A stretch of 64,000 nt of DNA from Apus apus (taxonomy: Eukaryota; Chordata; Aves; Apodiformes; Apodidae), in the NCBI RefSeq assembly GCF_020740795.1, contig NC_067285.1, positions 76,918,342 through 76,982,341 of the forward strand, in the 5' to 3' direction. The notes beneath the pieces are model-generated. The model did not search any database and was not told where the DNA came from. It saw nothing but the letters and a program-made list of their open reading frames with translations. The translations under genes were made by a program, and so were the position numbers. The stretch's first letter is position 1. The number at the start of each line of letters is the position of its first letter. Of this stretch, positions 49,182-63,300 are shown in pieces.

Positions 49182-52100
49182 ACACATTTACAAAGACATA
49201 AAAAACCTGAAGTTTTGAGCTGATAGTTGCTAACAGTCCCGCACACAGTATTTTCACATTGAGATAATTAACATTAAATGACAAGAAATTATTTGGCACT
49301 CCAAAAGCAAACAGAATGAAAAGTGTAAACCTCAAACCTTCTGATTTGAAAGAGAAGATGAAACATAATGACATATTAGAAATAATAAATAACTCGGGAA
49401 CAAAAAACTTTTTAAAGTACATCCAAGATAAGCTTAAAAAGGGATGTACCTTAATGAAATAAAGATCAGTATTACTTGTTTTATGAGTAGTAAATATAAC
49501 CCAAATATAATATTCACTGTAACTCATGCATGGAGATTTTTATATATTGGAACAGGAGTCTTTCTTTCAAGTGGTTTCAGGGATGTGATTTTTTTCCAAA
49601 CAAAATTTGAGTGAACTGTTGTTGGTTTGTGAATTTAATTTGAACATTAGATAAGAATGATTTAGAGTTTCAAAAAGATAAACTTAGTAATTTTTATAGC
49701 AGTAAGATTTTTTTAAGTTTACATATTAAACAAAAACAACCAACCAACAACGAACCCAAACTCTCACATTGTGACTTCATAGCCTACAGGTAGAAACAGG
49801 TGAATTACTGTGCTCATGCTATATTCATTCTCAAAGGCAAATATTATCCAGTATGAAAAGTCCTGCTTATTTCTAAGGTTAGAAAATGTGGCAACAGACA
49901 ATTGTGTAAAAGAAAATTGAAATAAGAGATTTTATAGGATCAAGGCTTGCTAATACCTTACCATGCTATTTGCTCATCGTTATTTTGCATGAAAATTAAT
50001 AGTTGAAGACAATGTTGGAAAAATAACTATATTGTGAAATGGTTAAAAACTGGCGTGCAGTATCTGTAGGTCCTTTTGTTTACTTAAATATATTTATTGA
50101 AATATATTGAAAAAAGAACAAGCTGTATTCTTCCTGAGAAGCTAAGATGGCATAAGACACTTGCCTTTTCCCAAACACAGAATCCATTTCTTGCTGGGAA
50201 TTGGCATGAATGACCAGGTACTGGCCAGTCTCTAGGTAACTGAGGCTCTGTTCGTGATTCTTTGGTCCCTCTGTAGTGTCTAGCTTATCACTTTGTCTCT
50301 ATGTGATTATCTCTAAAGATGTGGCTAGGAAAACTTCCTCTGGAAAGTTTTCAACTGCAGATGAAGAGAGTGCTGCATAAGAACCAGCTGACTCTTAGTT
50401 ACTGGGTGACTGATGTTACTGTTTAGCTTTACCTTACCATGGTTTCTTAGAGGCTTTTTGCTCCCTGGTAAATACTGCATCGGGCTGGCTACTTTTGTGC
50501 TTATTTCCTCAGGATAAGATAGTTGCGATTATCTTACATGTCCAAGTGTACAGTGCTATTGTTGTACTGTTCCTCCTTGAGAGGAAAAATGAAGGAATTT
50601 GTCTGACAAAAGAAATGAGAGGTTTTTCACCCAGATGAGTGACATAAGAATTTTTTGGCTTTACATTAACTCTTCAAGGTTCCCCAAGCAATTAATCAGA
50701 GCAATTTCTGTTATGGAAAACTGTCTGTTTCCCTCATTTTCCTCTTTCTTCTAAGCAGCGAAATTGATGTGAGAAGAAAAGTATCATTTGAACTTTACCC
50801 GCAAATTGTGGTGTCTTTCTGTGGAGCAGTAACAAATGGATGCAAGGATGAGGAGTCTGGCTGTAGTATAACAGCTTTCAGCAGGTCTGATAGTTTACCA
50901 GACTCGTATTTTTAAAGACAAAGCTCTGGCAGCTCCTAGTTTGGCTTTTCTTTCTGTCTTGTAATTTTTTTCTGATTCATTTAAAGCACTCCTAGCTGAA
51001 ATGGGGCAAGACAACCTTGAAGTCTAAGGAACGTCCACTGCCTCCCTCTCCCCAGTCAAATTCCACAGGATGATGCCAGCCCTCTCTCTAATGGCCAGTG
51101 AACTTGTGATGCCATAACCTATGTAGAAATATTACAACTATGAGTAGGTTTTCTTTCCAGGCAGTGAATTGTATACAGTTAAGATGTTCAGATGTTGCTT
51201 GAATCTGTAGTAGGGCAATGCGTACAGGTTTTTCATAGGCACCAGAAAAAGTTGTTGCTGCTACGGAGTTTCTTGGATGTTTCTGCCTTGAGTGATCTCT
51301 TCAAGTGTATTTTGTCAGTATTGGAGCTTTCACATATTTATGGGCACAATTCCATCATTTTATCACTTCTAGAATAGGTCCTGGACTGTTATAAGCCATG
51401 AATCAGTCTTTTTACTGCAAAACCAGCTACTTTCAAACACCTCATAGTCTATGGGAATCAATTATACATGCAGTCATCAGGGAATTGTAAAAAGACAAGG
51501 CATTTAATAATGTGGATGCATCCCTAGAGCAAAAAGATTTTGCAAGTAGGAAAGGTTCTCTAGTGAGCCTCTTGCACTTCAGTTTTTGAAGTCCATTGAT
51601 GGTACCTGGTCTGACTGAGCTGCTTCAGGTAGTTTAGTGACATGCCTATGTTGTAAAATTCCTCTGAAGCAGTGCTTTCCCAAGGAGAATTCCACACTTT
51701 TTGTGAAGAGTCACTTTAAAATTCTTTGCATTCTTAAAGACTATGTAAAATTTTCTACTACTTAACTATTCCTATTTTACTATATAAACTTTTAAAAATA
51801 AACTTTCATTAGCTTTTGTGTGTAACTGTTTGCCTTTTTTTTGGTAATTATTAGCTTTAATTGTAACTTTTCCACTTTATTTACAATGAATAATCCCAGC
51901 ATGTTCACAAAATATGAATTTCTGTGTTGGATAAATCTTTTTGTATATGCACTTCATCAGCCCCTCTCCAGCCCTGGCTAGTAAGAGGTGTTAGAGAGGA
52001 TTTCTTTTTTCCTTGAGTTTGTGTGATGGATGATTATGGAATAACATGCCCCCAGGGAGAATTATTTCTTCCTAATTCTTGTCAGTTAGTGGTTGGCTTT

Positions 52101-53946
52101 CATCCTGTAGTCTGAAGACTTATATCACATATACTTTACAGCTAAGTTCGTACAGTACTTCATTTTAGCTGACTTCAAAGTTTGTTCATTACTGACTCCC
52201 AGCTTGGGAATATTATTATTCCTTATTGTTCTGCACTTCGACAAAATCAGTCAAGAGGCTATCTTTCTAACAGAAAGCTGTGACCAATTGCCTTAAAAAT
52301 AAATGATACTTGCTCTGTCACAGGAGAGAAAAAAGGTTCATTAAAACTCATGTTGGAGAACTCTCATCACTCTTTTTCCATTGCCTTTGACATTGCCTGA
52401 GAGACTGTTACGTATTATGTTTATTTTTAGAGACTATTGTTCTCTTTAAACCTGCTCTGCAACTCAAGGAAAGCAATAATGCTTTCAAACAGAACTTAAG
52501 TTCAGGGCAGCAAAACATTGCATCTTTCTGTTATATTAAGGGTCTATCACATGAAAAATCTCTTTAAATGCAAGTTTGACTTTGGCAGGGAATAAAAAAA
52601 AGAACATAAGGAGAATCACAGGCTGCTTTAGGGCACCCAGGTTGAAAACCTGTGCACCTTTTTATCAAGAATGTAATATGACATTTCTAAGTGAGACCTT
52701 CAGCACTTCATTTTAATAATTTCTTTTGCAGTGCTGAAAAAGCAAACTAGTTCCATTTAGGTTACTTTTCCCCCCAAGATTGACCTACTCTGCTACTCAA
52801 TGTCTTGCTCATGTACAGAGGTCATAGAAAACAAATGTGTTGTATAATCATAAGATTGTAAAGGCAAAATATCTTTTCAGAGCTAAATGGTTAGAGTAAA
52901 TGAATTGGAGTATGTTTCAATTAATTTTTTAATGAATGTAACCTAAACCAATAAGAAAATTACAAATTATTTAGGTTTTTGCGTAGACCAAAGCTAAAAT
53001 GCAACTGGATGAAATTAAAACAAATATAAACACACAGGAAAAAGTACATGGTTTAGCCAGGTAAATTGTAAAACAACAAATTTACTATACTTTGCAAACT
53101 GGTAAGCAGATTCAGGGAAAACTACACATTTTTTTAGTTCATTTCCCTTTATTTTCCTTGTCCTCCTTTGTTTCAATAGCTAGTTACTTTGCATAGATAA
53201 AATAGCAGTTTAATAAAGGCAGTAGCTTTTGCAGTGGCCTTTTGTCTCCTTTTAGGTACCTTGTGGTTTTGTCTCATGCAGTTAACATTAGATGGACTAC
53301 AGGGTTGTTTCCAGGGGCTCTGACTTCATACACCTTTGCAAACCCCTCATTTCAGCCATCAAGACTTGACTTGGCCAGCTGACTCAGACTACATCATCCT
53401 ATTTGCTTGGAAAACAGACCATACTTCTCCTCTTTGCCATTAATACTAGAACATCATGACTTGCTTTCACCTGAACTGAATGTTTGTAGGGAAGGATTGG
53501 TGACTAAAAGAAAATTTGGAAAGTAAAGCTGTCATTAGATATTCTGCATTGCTGAAGCAGCTAACACATTATAACAGCTGCCAAATTACCTGTAATCAGC
53601 CTCTACACAATAGAAGGCACTCTGAATACTGATGAAGTTGTGATTAACACCTATTAACAACATGGAATTTGTTAATGAAAAAGTAAAGGCATATAATTTC
53701 AATATTTGGAAGGAATTCCTGTCTGTGAAGTTTCCTGACTTTGGACATAGTAATTTTAGATTGCTGTCAGAAATTCGCAAACAGTTTTAAAAAATGCCTT
53801 GAAGAACTATGTTCGTAATTTCTAACAAAAGGAAATGTGTTGCAAAATGGTGCTTTAATGGAAGTAGTGGGTTTGTCCTCCCTCCCCCCCCTTTTGAATA
53901 TATTAAACCATAAAGGTTTTTATTTTTAGGCATGTCAAATTTCTAA
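49182..53946 (+). other. GALNTL6 intron 1, no exon seen
   Basis: AT-rich. Open frames are short and without motifs. No repeat family recognised apart from A/AAC-rich low complexity near 49728-49755. Confidence 0.5.
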
Positions 53947-53968
53947 TTTCCTTGCAATTGCAAGGAAA
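53947..53968. repeat. 22-bp perfect palindrome
   Basis: TTTCCTTGCAA followed directly by its exact reverse complement, with no spacer, centred on GCAATTGC. It includes two TTGCAA half-sites of the C/EBP type. A perfect symmetry of this length is uncommon by chance in 64 kb. Confidence 0.8.
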
Positions 53969-56399
53969 AAAAGATACTTTTTTTTTTTTTTTCCTCTCTC
54001 TTTCCTTATTTTATTCTGCATCTAAGCTCTATAAAATTTGCTACGGTAATCTGTCACAGAAGAATACGCTTCTGTAATTATTGTAATACCGCCCTTGTTA
54101 ATCCCCCTGGAATAATGGAGAGAACACATGGGCTTCCCTGTATAAGAGTTACTAGAAGAAGCATGTCAAGAAAATGTGCTTTTGATTTTTTGATTTTTTT
54201 TATTTTTATGCCCGCAAAATCTCAGCAGGTAAGTAAGGCCACTGAATAGAGTATTAGTGTATTCTAATTTTTTCTCAAGTTGACTTTCCAGTCTTAAGAC
54301 TTGTATTGGGATTTCATTATACAAAGTCTCATATCTGGTTAAGTCATAGAAATCCACCCTTGCAGTTTGTGAATTTGTGCTTTCACCTAAAGCTAGGTCT
54401 GAAAAGATTCCTGGATGTTAGAAATGTTGAGCTTTTCAACACATTATGCTTAGGACAATTGCAAAGTGATCTAGACGCCTGTTTGACCTTGATCGATTTA
54501 GTGTCTTGATTGTATGCTTAATTGTGACCTGCTTAGCTTAAGGACAGGGGGAATGGGCCTGTATGGAAGTAGCTGGAAAAAAAAATGCTGCTTAAAATGT
54601 AGTTCCTTCACTGCATCCTTTTCATGAAGCCAAGCTGAGGGGAGATGTGGACAGCTTTCATCAGTAGTGACCCTGGAGCTGTATTTTAATATCCTTTCTG
54701 TAATGGAGATGCAGTGGTGTTTTTACTCCTCAGCATTTTTCTCTGACATGAACATAGTGATGAGAACATGTGTAGACTCAGGTTCAGTTCCTTTCTTTGC
54801 CTGAAGGGAGCCAAGAGTCAGTTTTCATCTCCCTGGAGAAAGATATGACCAATTTTCAGGCAATTTTAAGACAAGAATGCACTTGATAATCTTTAAGACA
54901 AGAGAGGTGCTGAAGCTTCACCCAAAGAGAATTCCATACTTGTTGGTTACCATCTAGGGAAGTTATTTTTATGGTGTCTCTCTCTAAAGTGGCTGAACTT
55001 TCAGGTAGGCTTAGAAACCACAGCGTGTAACTGCTTGAAGAAACGGGATTTGGGGCAACTTACATGCTGTGCTCAGAGTAGGGTTTAATGCAACTGGATT
55101 AGCTGCTGAGATGTCAAGAAGTAGGTGGATTTCTGAGATAAGGAAGACTGCGGGTGAGGTCAGCCTATTTTGTATGAGTTCTGGACATACAGTATCACAT
55201 CTCTTAGCTTGGTTTGGCAACAACTGAAAAAAAGAGCTTCTTTACAGGGTTTTGTGAAAGAGTAGGTATTAACAAAGCCTAACTGAAAACACCCTCACTG
55301 CATTCCACTGAGACATGTCATTGTTTCAAATTTCCTGGTTCCTGTGGTGTATTTTTTCAGACTAATCCATTAATAAAACGGGCTCATCAAATCTCCTGAT
55401 CATGGTTTAGAAAAATAATTTAGTAATTGTTATTTCAAGATTAGTCAGTCTCTGTGATAGTCATATGTGTTCTGCCAGCAGAGCAGCATTATTAGCCAAA
55501 TTCAGAGTCTTTGTTTCATCTGTGCAATCCCACTAGTGCTAACAGGCATACGGTCATAGCTAAGAAGAATAACTTGACCCAGCATGTGTAAAATTGGTAG
55601 TCACATGCAGACAACTCTAATGAAAATGCTTTTTTTGTCATTAAAGGGTATGGAAATTTTAACAGTTGTGGGGTTTTTGGTTGATTTAAGGATATGGCAG
55701 TTGGGTTGGAAAATTTGCAATGCTGTATATTTTTTTTCTGGTGACGTGACAACTGTCAGGACTCAAGTGCTGCTCTGATAAGACTTGTATTTGAGATAAC
55801 TTGCAGTTTGGGGCTTTTTTAGTGTATACATCTGTCACACTTGAAACTGAAGTTTGGAAACTGGAGAAATGTTAGAAATGAGGTTAGAAATATCTGAAAC
55901 GTTTACAAGAGAGAGTGAAGACTGGGTTCTGAGGTCAAGTTATTAAACTAATTTGCCTTGTTATTTAACTTTTTTTTATAGTCAGGCGTTTTAAAAGTAC
56001 AAATAAAAATTGCTCCCTAAAGTCAATAGGCACCCATGTTAAAGGAAAAACAACTATTTGTATGTCTATAGTTGTTATATGAAAAGGAAAGGTGATGTTT
56101 TAAGGACTAGAAGCATTCTTTAAACCATCTCAGTCTGTATTTTATGTGTTTCTCCTCTTAAAAAGGGAAAGGGCACAGTGGTATAGGGCTCTTATGAGTG
56201 TCTGGCACTAAAACTCATCTCTTTTTCAACGTTACCAGGAAATAACAGCTCTTCTCCAGGACAAGATACTGTCTGAACTATGCTGAGTTTATTGTCTCTT
56301 GTGTGTGTTTGCTTCCCTTGGAGCTGGTGCAAGGTCCTGTCAGTGGACTTTGACCCCTGAGGCTTAGGTTACTCAGTAGTGGAGATCATCATGAGGTTA
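53969..56399 (+). other. GALNTL6 intron 1, no exon seen
   Basis: No exon, RNA gene or transposon family recognised. Confidence 0.5.
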
Positions 56400-56952
56400 T
56401 GCAGGGAAAAAATTAGAAGGGTACTGGTGAGGCAGCACCTTGAATATTGTGTTCAGTTTTGGGCCCCTCACTGCAAGAAGGATATTGAGGTGCTAGAGCA
56501 TGTCCAGAGAAGGGCAGCAGATCTGGTGAAGGGTCTGGAGCACAAGTCTTACGAGGAGCGTCTGAGGGAACTGGGGTGTTCAGGCTGAAGAAAAGGAGGC
56601 TGAGGGGAGACCTCATCACCCTCTACAACTGCCTGAGAGGAGGCTGTAGTGAGGTGAGAGTCAGTCTCTTCTCCCAAGTGACAAGTGAAACGATGAGAGG
56701 AAATGGCCTCACGTTGCACCAGGGGAGGTTTAGGTTGGATATTAGAAGAAACACCTTCACCGAGAGGGTTGTCTAGCACTGTGACAGAATGCCCAGGGAG
56801 GTGGTTAAATTGCTGTCCCTAGAGGTGTTCAAGAGACATGTAGATGTAGTTCTTCAGAACATGGTTCAGCAATAGACTCAGTAGAGTTAGGTTAATGGTG
56901 GGACTGGAGAGTATTAAAGTTTTTTTCTGACTAAAATGGTTCCATGATTCAG
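56400..56952 (+). mobile_element. CR1 3' fragment, direct orientation, older
   Basis: CR1 RT C-terminus and 3' UTR. The first frame gives [14 protein letters not shown], then ERLRELG, and a frameshift near 56580 leads to a second frame with [14 protein letters not shown], ending at a premature TAG near 56774. The 3' UTR is eroded (GGTTCCATGATTC near 56939 replaces the 8-mer tail). The subfamily resembles CR1 types with the [11 protein letters not shown] motif and differs from the 2.9 kb copy ([11 protein letters not shown]). Confidence 0.93.
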
Positions 56953-57787
56953 TCTGTGGAGAGTGAGGGTAGAGGTGTGCTGAAAAGAGGGTGAACAGGA
57001 AAAGTTCTTTAGGCTCTGGGTTCGAAGTGTGTGAGTGCTACCCCATGTGAAGTGCTGTTTAGGGAGTGCCAGCACTCTTTTGCTAGCTGAAGGAAATCAA
57101 GGCAAACCAAGGCCTATGACAGCAGGAAAGTGCTGTGTGAAAGCCTGAAATTTCATTTCCAGTCTTGCAAAGCAATTTGAAGAATCATTAGTAAATTATC
57201 ATGACTGATAGTTTCAAGAATCACCAGTAACCATAAAAACACCATTCTTAAACATCTCTGGTTGAGCTGGGGAAAAGATGAGTAATTTTATCTTCTTGAC
57301 AGACACACCATGAAGTTGCTTGTTTTCTGAGGGCTTTTTTAAAGGGAGGAAAAATTGTAGTAGTGCTGAATGGTGTGTTGCCAAGAGCAGAGGGATATAT
57401 AGCCAAGTCTATGTTGTCATGTAATTAGTTTTTTGCAGAGTGAAAAAGACAGTTCAAAGGAGTAATAAGCATGCTGAATAAATTATGATAGGGCAGTGAA
57501 GACAGTGAGCTTCAGTGGATTCAGTGATAAATCAACAGAGTTGTAAAGACAATATAGCAAACATGTAAGTAAAATTGAGGTTCAGGGATATGTATTCCAC
57601 CCCATTTCCCCCTCTCTCCTCCAATTAGAGATTCTAGAACTAAATTTTGTCAAAAGGCAATACTAAAAATCTGTTAAAAATAGAGGTTCAAAAAAACATG
57701 CTATGGGAGGAAAATTTCGGCAGCAGGTTATGCAGGTACAATGCCACTGTTTTCTGATTGCTTCCACAAAAGTGTCTACCTGGCAAT

Positions 57788-57809
57788 ATGTCTACTTTGA
57801 AGTAGACAT
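57788..57809. repeat. 22-nt near-perfect palindrome
   Basis: ATGTCTACTT (57788-57797), a 2-nt spacer, then its exact reverse complement (57800-57809). Confidence 0.8.
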
Positions 57810-60346
57810 CTACATGAAGAGTCATGGCTGTGGACTTCAAAACCCTTGCTCTTGGCAGGCAGAATTCTCCTGGGCAATCTCCCATTCACTTTTGTATGTG
57901 TGTTATTTAAATATTTGAATACTCTACAGTTCCCATCAGCCTGGGTGTCCGTCAGGAAGTTATTCCTGTGTTTCACCAGGCAACCAAGAATGCTTAATTG
58001 CTTTCTATTAACTCATCCCTTGCTTGCCTTCCTGTGCTCCCTAAAACATACTGAGGCTCCAATTCTTCTTTGCTTGCATAGGCCCTGGAGGGGGAATTTT
58101 CCCCTGAGAATAGATCTAGAAATGTACCATGGTTTCCTGCAAGCAATAAGGAAATGAGAAAGGGGATAAAATCTTGAATGAGTAGCAAGTAGCCAGCACT
58201 GTTTGACTAGATGATTAACATTTTGTGAAGAGGACAATTGAAAAATGTGTTTGGATGGTCAGATTTTCACAATAGATTAAAAATAACTCAAATGTAGTCA
58301 CAGGCCTTGCAATCTCTGTCCAAAATATTTTAAAAGCTTCTGTTTTTATTGCTGACGTTCAAAGTTTTGATTAATAGTATTTATTTTCTTTGTAAAGACA
58401 GAAAAAACAAACTGGAAATTTGTAAACTATTCACTTAAGATGTGTAGTATGAATCAAGAAGTTTGGCTGGTTCTAAAACACAAGCTCCTTTCCTTCCTAA
58501 GAGTCTTGGAAGCAGAGTGTATGGAAAAAAACCACACCAACTTGCCATCAAAAATCCTTTTGTTTTTTTGTTTATTTATAGATGAAAAATAGAGTGGGTG
58601 ATGCAGTTTGGTGGGGATGGTGGCCACCTGCAGAGCTGCAAGGCTCCTGACTATAGCTAAATCTGCCTACTCCTCTTAGAGGCAAATTAATCTCTAGAAG
58701 CGCCCTGTGCTTCATTTGCTGTACTTAAATCGTTAACCCGCAATGTGAACGTTTTGGGGAATGGAATGGTATGATTTGTTTCTTCTACATAACTTTTTTG
58801 GTAGTACTTGTCATGACTACTGCTTTGGTAGTACTTAAAATGTCATAATATCTCCAGTATACATATGCTGAAATGTAATAAAGTTTCGGACTTTGTGTGA
58901 AAAGCTAATGTCTCATCAAGGATACTGATTACTATTTTCTACTTAGCATCTGAAATACATGCACTAAAACAATGCAGTAGTTTGGAAGAAATGTAAAACA
59001 ATTAAATACGAGATTCATCCAGCAAATGGAGGTAAGTGTATAGCAGAGAAGGTGAATTGATTTGGGGTTTTATTAGAGCTTCCAAGTTCTGTTTTCAAGG
59101 TTATTTTACATTATCAAAAGTTCTTTACCTGTTTTTTTAAGGACTAAAGGACTTGATATTGTTGCGCTGGGGTTTTTTTTTAGGGTTGTTGTTGTTGTTT
59201 GATTTTTATTTCCATCTGGATTTTGAACAGAAGGGACCGATTGTGCTGTGTGTTTTTTAGATTTTGTTTTAGTTTGGTATTGTCACCTGTGTGCTTTTAA
59301 AGCAGGAATAAAATGCTGTCAAAACAGCAGCAGTGTTTCACATCTGCTTTGCATCTGGTTCAGAAGATACGAAACTTAACACAGTACACATCATGCTCTT
59401 ATTCTTCATTCTTGATCATATTTTTTTCTTTTTTTTTTTTTTTTTAATGGAAAATCAAATAACTTAAAATGTTTCTTTATCGCTGTAGGTAGTTTCCAGA
59501 TTAATCTTTACTTGTTTATAGCAGCAAACCTTTTTAAGACAGGCCTTTGCTTTTGCTCACATGAAAATTCATGTACTTCTAAAAGAGGTAACACCCAGTC
59601 TGATCTAAACATAGTTTCTCATATTTGTTAGTACATTGTTTTGGGTTACTTTTGAAACAAAATAAACATGCTATGGAAGTACACGTGATCTTAACTGATG
59701 CTCCATCTTTATGCCATGATCTAATACATGGGTAGATTGATTTGATTGAGCTGTGTGCTGATAAAGCTGGAGCTATTAGAGAGAAATTTATTTCATTAAG
59801 ATCGTAGCTGTATAGGCTGAACACTGAAGTATTTTATAAAAATTGAGGAATTTCATAAATTAAGATATTCAAGTAGTTGGGTGCAGGTTACAGTAGTGTT
59901 AGTTTTAATTTTTTTAAATAATCTTGTAAGGATAATCTGACTATCTACATAGACTGTCCCTGCAGTGTTAGTCACAGTGTTACCTTTTGGAAGACAGCAG
60001 CTGGTATTTTCTGTTCTACAGGCCATGACAGTCTCTTGCCAGATTGGGGTATTGTTCCCCTTGCTTTCTGACTGATTTGATCAGTTTGTGAATTTTCAGC
60101 TCTGGAGTCTGTCTACACCCCTTTTCAGGTATTGAGGTGGAAAGGAAACAAAATAGTAAGTTGTGTATTTCACAAATGAATGTTACATGGAAAAAACTTA
60201 ACTGATACAGAAACATCTCTGATGGAAAAGAGCAGAAGGGAAATGAAGTTGTTAAAAGAGTACAGAATGGGAAGTGACTCCTAAGAGTAGACATAGGTAG
60301 ATGAGCCTTTTGGTAGATTTTTGTCCCTACTATGTTGGTAGTTTGC

Positions 60347-60377
<31 letters not shown>

Positions 60378-60382
60378 GGGGG
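60347..60382 (+). repeat. A22 followed by G-rich run
   Basis: Twenty-two A residues are immediately followed by GGGGGGGGTGGGGG. The G-run could form stacked-G structure on the plus strand. It is not associated with a recognisable retroposon. Confidence 0.85.
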
Positions 60383-63300
60383 TTGTGGGAGAGATACCAT
60401 ATCTGTGTCTACAGCCAAATACATTCCTTGTTTTCAAAAAAATAAATATTAAAAACATGTAAGCTCCTGTAGACCTCCTTCACATAGAGCTAGAACAAAA
60501 TATAATAATCCATTTCTACTTTGGAGGACAGCTTCTGAGCTGTATGTAAGTCCATGGATTGTAGAAATCTTATACAAAATCAACATATTTCAGGAAATTG
60601 GAGAGAATTCAGTCTGTGTTATTGCTGATTGACTATAAATAGTGTGAAGGATACAGAAACCTCATTATTTTAGGCTTTTTGTATGGCCATGCAATGCACG
60701 ACTATACAGTAATAAAAATAATCCTGAGAAAAGTCCAAGAGCTAAATTTAATTTTCTTGAATATATTTTCTCACATAATTCTGCATTGCTGATGGAACTT
60801 ATTATCTTGCATTCTCATAAAAAAATAAGTCAATGTGTGTTGAGCTGGATATGGTATTATGTAAACTGCCCCACATTAGTTTCACTTATATTCAAGTATG
60901 AAGTTATAAAATAAAGTCAGAATTTATGCAGCTGGAGCTAGTAATTAATATTTTTCTTTCATTATTTTTCTGTACTTGGTTATTTTCTTCTGTGTTGTTT
61001 TTTTTTTTCACCTCTAATTTTGTAATGAACTCACCTTTAAAGAAAGGTGCACCATTGTCCAGCACACAAGATTCAAATGCTTTTGTGTGTCTTAAATAAC
61101 TTTCTTTTAATCACTGTTTTTTGTATTAGGAATGTTATAATAGCTGTGTGGTACTTGAAGAATTTAGTGTCCTTTATCTTAGCAACTGTAGATAAATTAG
61201 AGATTGAGGCACAAAATTATTTTGTCTTGCAGATCTTCTGTTTTATATTTGTAAGGGCATGTCAGTGTATTCCATGTCCTTCTCTCATGGAATATTTAAT
61301 TAGAATAATATTTCAAATATACTTTTTTTTGTGCAGTAACATAGTACAGTGGGATAAAGCATACTCAGCATCACAGCTACCAATCTTCTACTCCTTTGAC
61401 TTTGCTCTTTGAAATATATGCATATATTCCTATGAAAAATGGGAATGCAGTGACTGTGCAAGCACTTCACCATATGCATAGTTTTCCTTCTGATCAGTCT
61501 CAAAGGACTTTTTGTGCTGAATTTGTGACTTGAATGGTCAAAAGGAATATAGAGACCTACAAACCTTATTGAAAGTCAGTTCCAAAACAACTGGTCAGAG
61601 CAATTTTATTTCACATTTCCTCAGAGTTTAAAATAATAGTAATTAAAAAGTGATTAAGAGGTCTGTTTCTCCCTTCCTTCAGGGTAACCCAAATTTCTGA
61701 ACTCAAAGTCTATTTGCTCAGGTTGCCTCACTTGTCTTTAAAGCTCCATGAAGGATGAAAAGCATTTTGGAAAGGTCTCAGTAGGCCAATTCAGAATTAA
61801 CCCATGCAAACAGGGAGTTCTTGTTGAACGTTGTAGATTTTGGGTGTTTTATCTTAATGAGGTTGCAGACTTGTTGCCTTTGTAGTTCAGTTAATATATA
61901 CTTTGGAAAATTGCTGGACTTAAAATAATGATTAATTTATTAAAATGAATTATCATTTTTATAATTTAAACAAATTAGTTGCTTTATTATTTAATGTATA
62001 ATTTTTCATTTCTTGCCCATGTTTTGATATGTTTCATTTGCTTTGAAATAAAACATTTTTTCCCATTACATACGTATTGGGAGAGTGAAAAGGCATTTGA
62101 AAAAAAGTTGTTCAGAGAACTTCACTGTTGCATCTAGAGAAAAATTCTAAACCACGTCTGATTAATTTTCAGTGATGATTTTCTGCTGAGTTTGTGGGAA
62201 AAGAAATGAGATTCATAAGACTTGCACAGATGGATCCCTGCACCATTACAACAATACCTTCTGTTGTTTTTGTATCTATCCGTGTTTTAACAAAAAGACT
62301 CTCCAGTATTGAATCCTAGATTTAATAGTCTGAGCTAAATGGGAATAAATTAATCTGGTCGATGTCTAACAACTTGTGTAATCGCTGAGATTTTTAAGTA
62401 TTAGTCTTTTTTTTTCTCTGCACTTCAATATGGTACACTCATAGAGAAACAATTTGAGGTATTACATGGTAAACAGAATGTTATTGTAATGTTGGCTTAG
62501 TTTAGGAGTGAAAATAACTATGTTTGCAATCTGTGGGAGAGGAAGGATTGTGTGCAGGACAGAGCTGTCTCTAAGGTAGCTGTGCTGGCTACTTATTTGC
62601 AGCCCGCTCCTGGGAATGCAGCACATGCCAAGAGGCATTTTCATTTGGCAGATTCAGGTTTGCCTTCTGAGTAACGGGAGCCAAATCAGCCGGAGAACTG
62701 TTTTCTCACTCCACGCTAAAGAGTTTGATAGCACTGTAATGCTAGTTTTGAGGGTGCAGGAAAGGAGGAGGGATGGTATATTTCTGTGGAAAGTTCTGTA
62801 AATTTCTAGACTCTGGATGTAGTTGTGCTGCCAGTTTTCAGTGCAAGCCTAAGTCAAGCCTTATAGCTATGGGCTGTGCTGAAGATAGAAAATGTGTTTT
62901 ACAAGCAGAAAGTCAGCTGTCAGGAACATGGGTTTGGTGAGAATAACTGATGAATGGCTGTCAGCCAGCTCCTGGGGAAAGAGAGGAAGCACCTGTCCTC
63001 TGCCCTGCCTGTTACACAGCACCGGCTGGTTGAGGTGATGTGAGGGGAGGTGTTAAGGGTAATTAATCTGCAGCATGCCACCGACAATGCAGAACAGATA
63101 GCAGTCAGGATCTGTGCCTGATGCTATCCAGGAAACTGTTTGGACTACCTGCGGTGGTGTGCCAGGCAAGGGAAGCATCTGAAGTTACACACACACAGAC
63201 CAACCAAAGTAAATTAAATCAGGTATGAGATATCAAACCCAACTTGAATAATCAGTGAGCTGTAGAGTGCCTTTCTGCAGGCATAAAACCCATTTCAGAT

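Noticed and set aside
58699-58710. AGCGCCCTGTGC as a second CTCF site on the minus strand
   Set aside because: Core spacing and several key positions differ from the consensus. Too weak to call.
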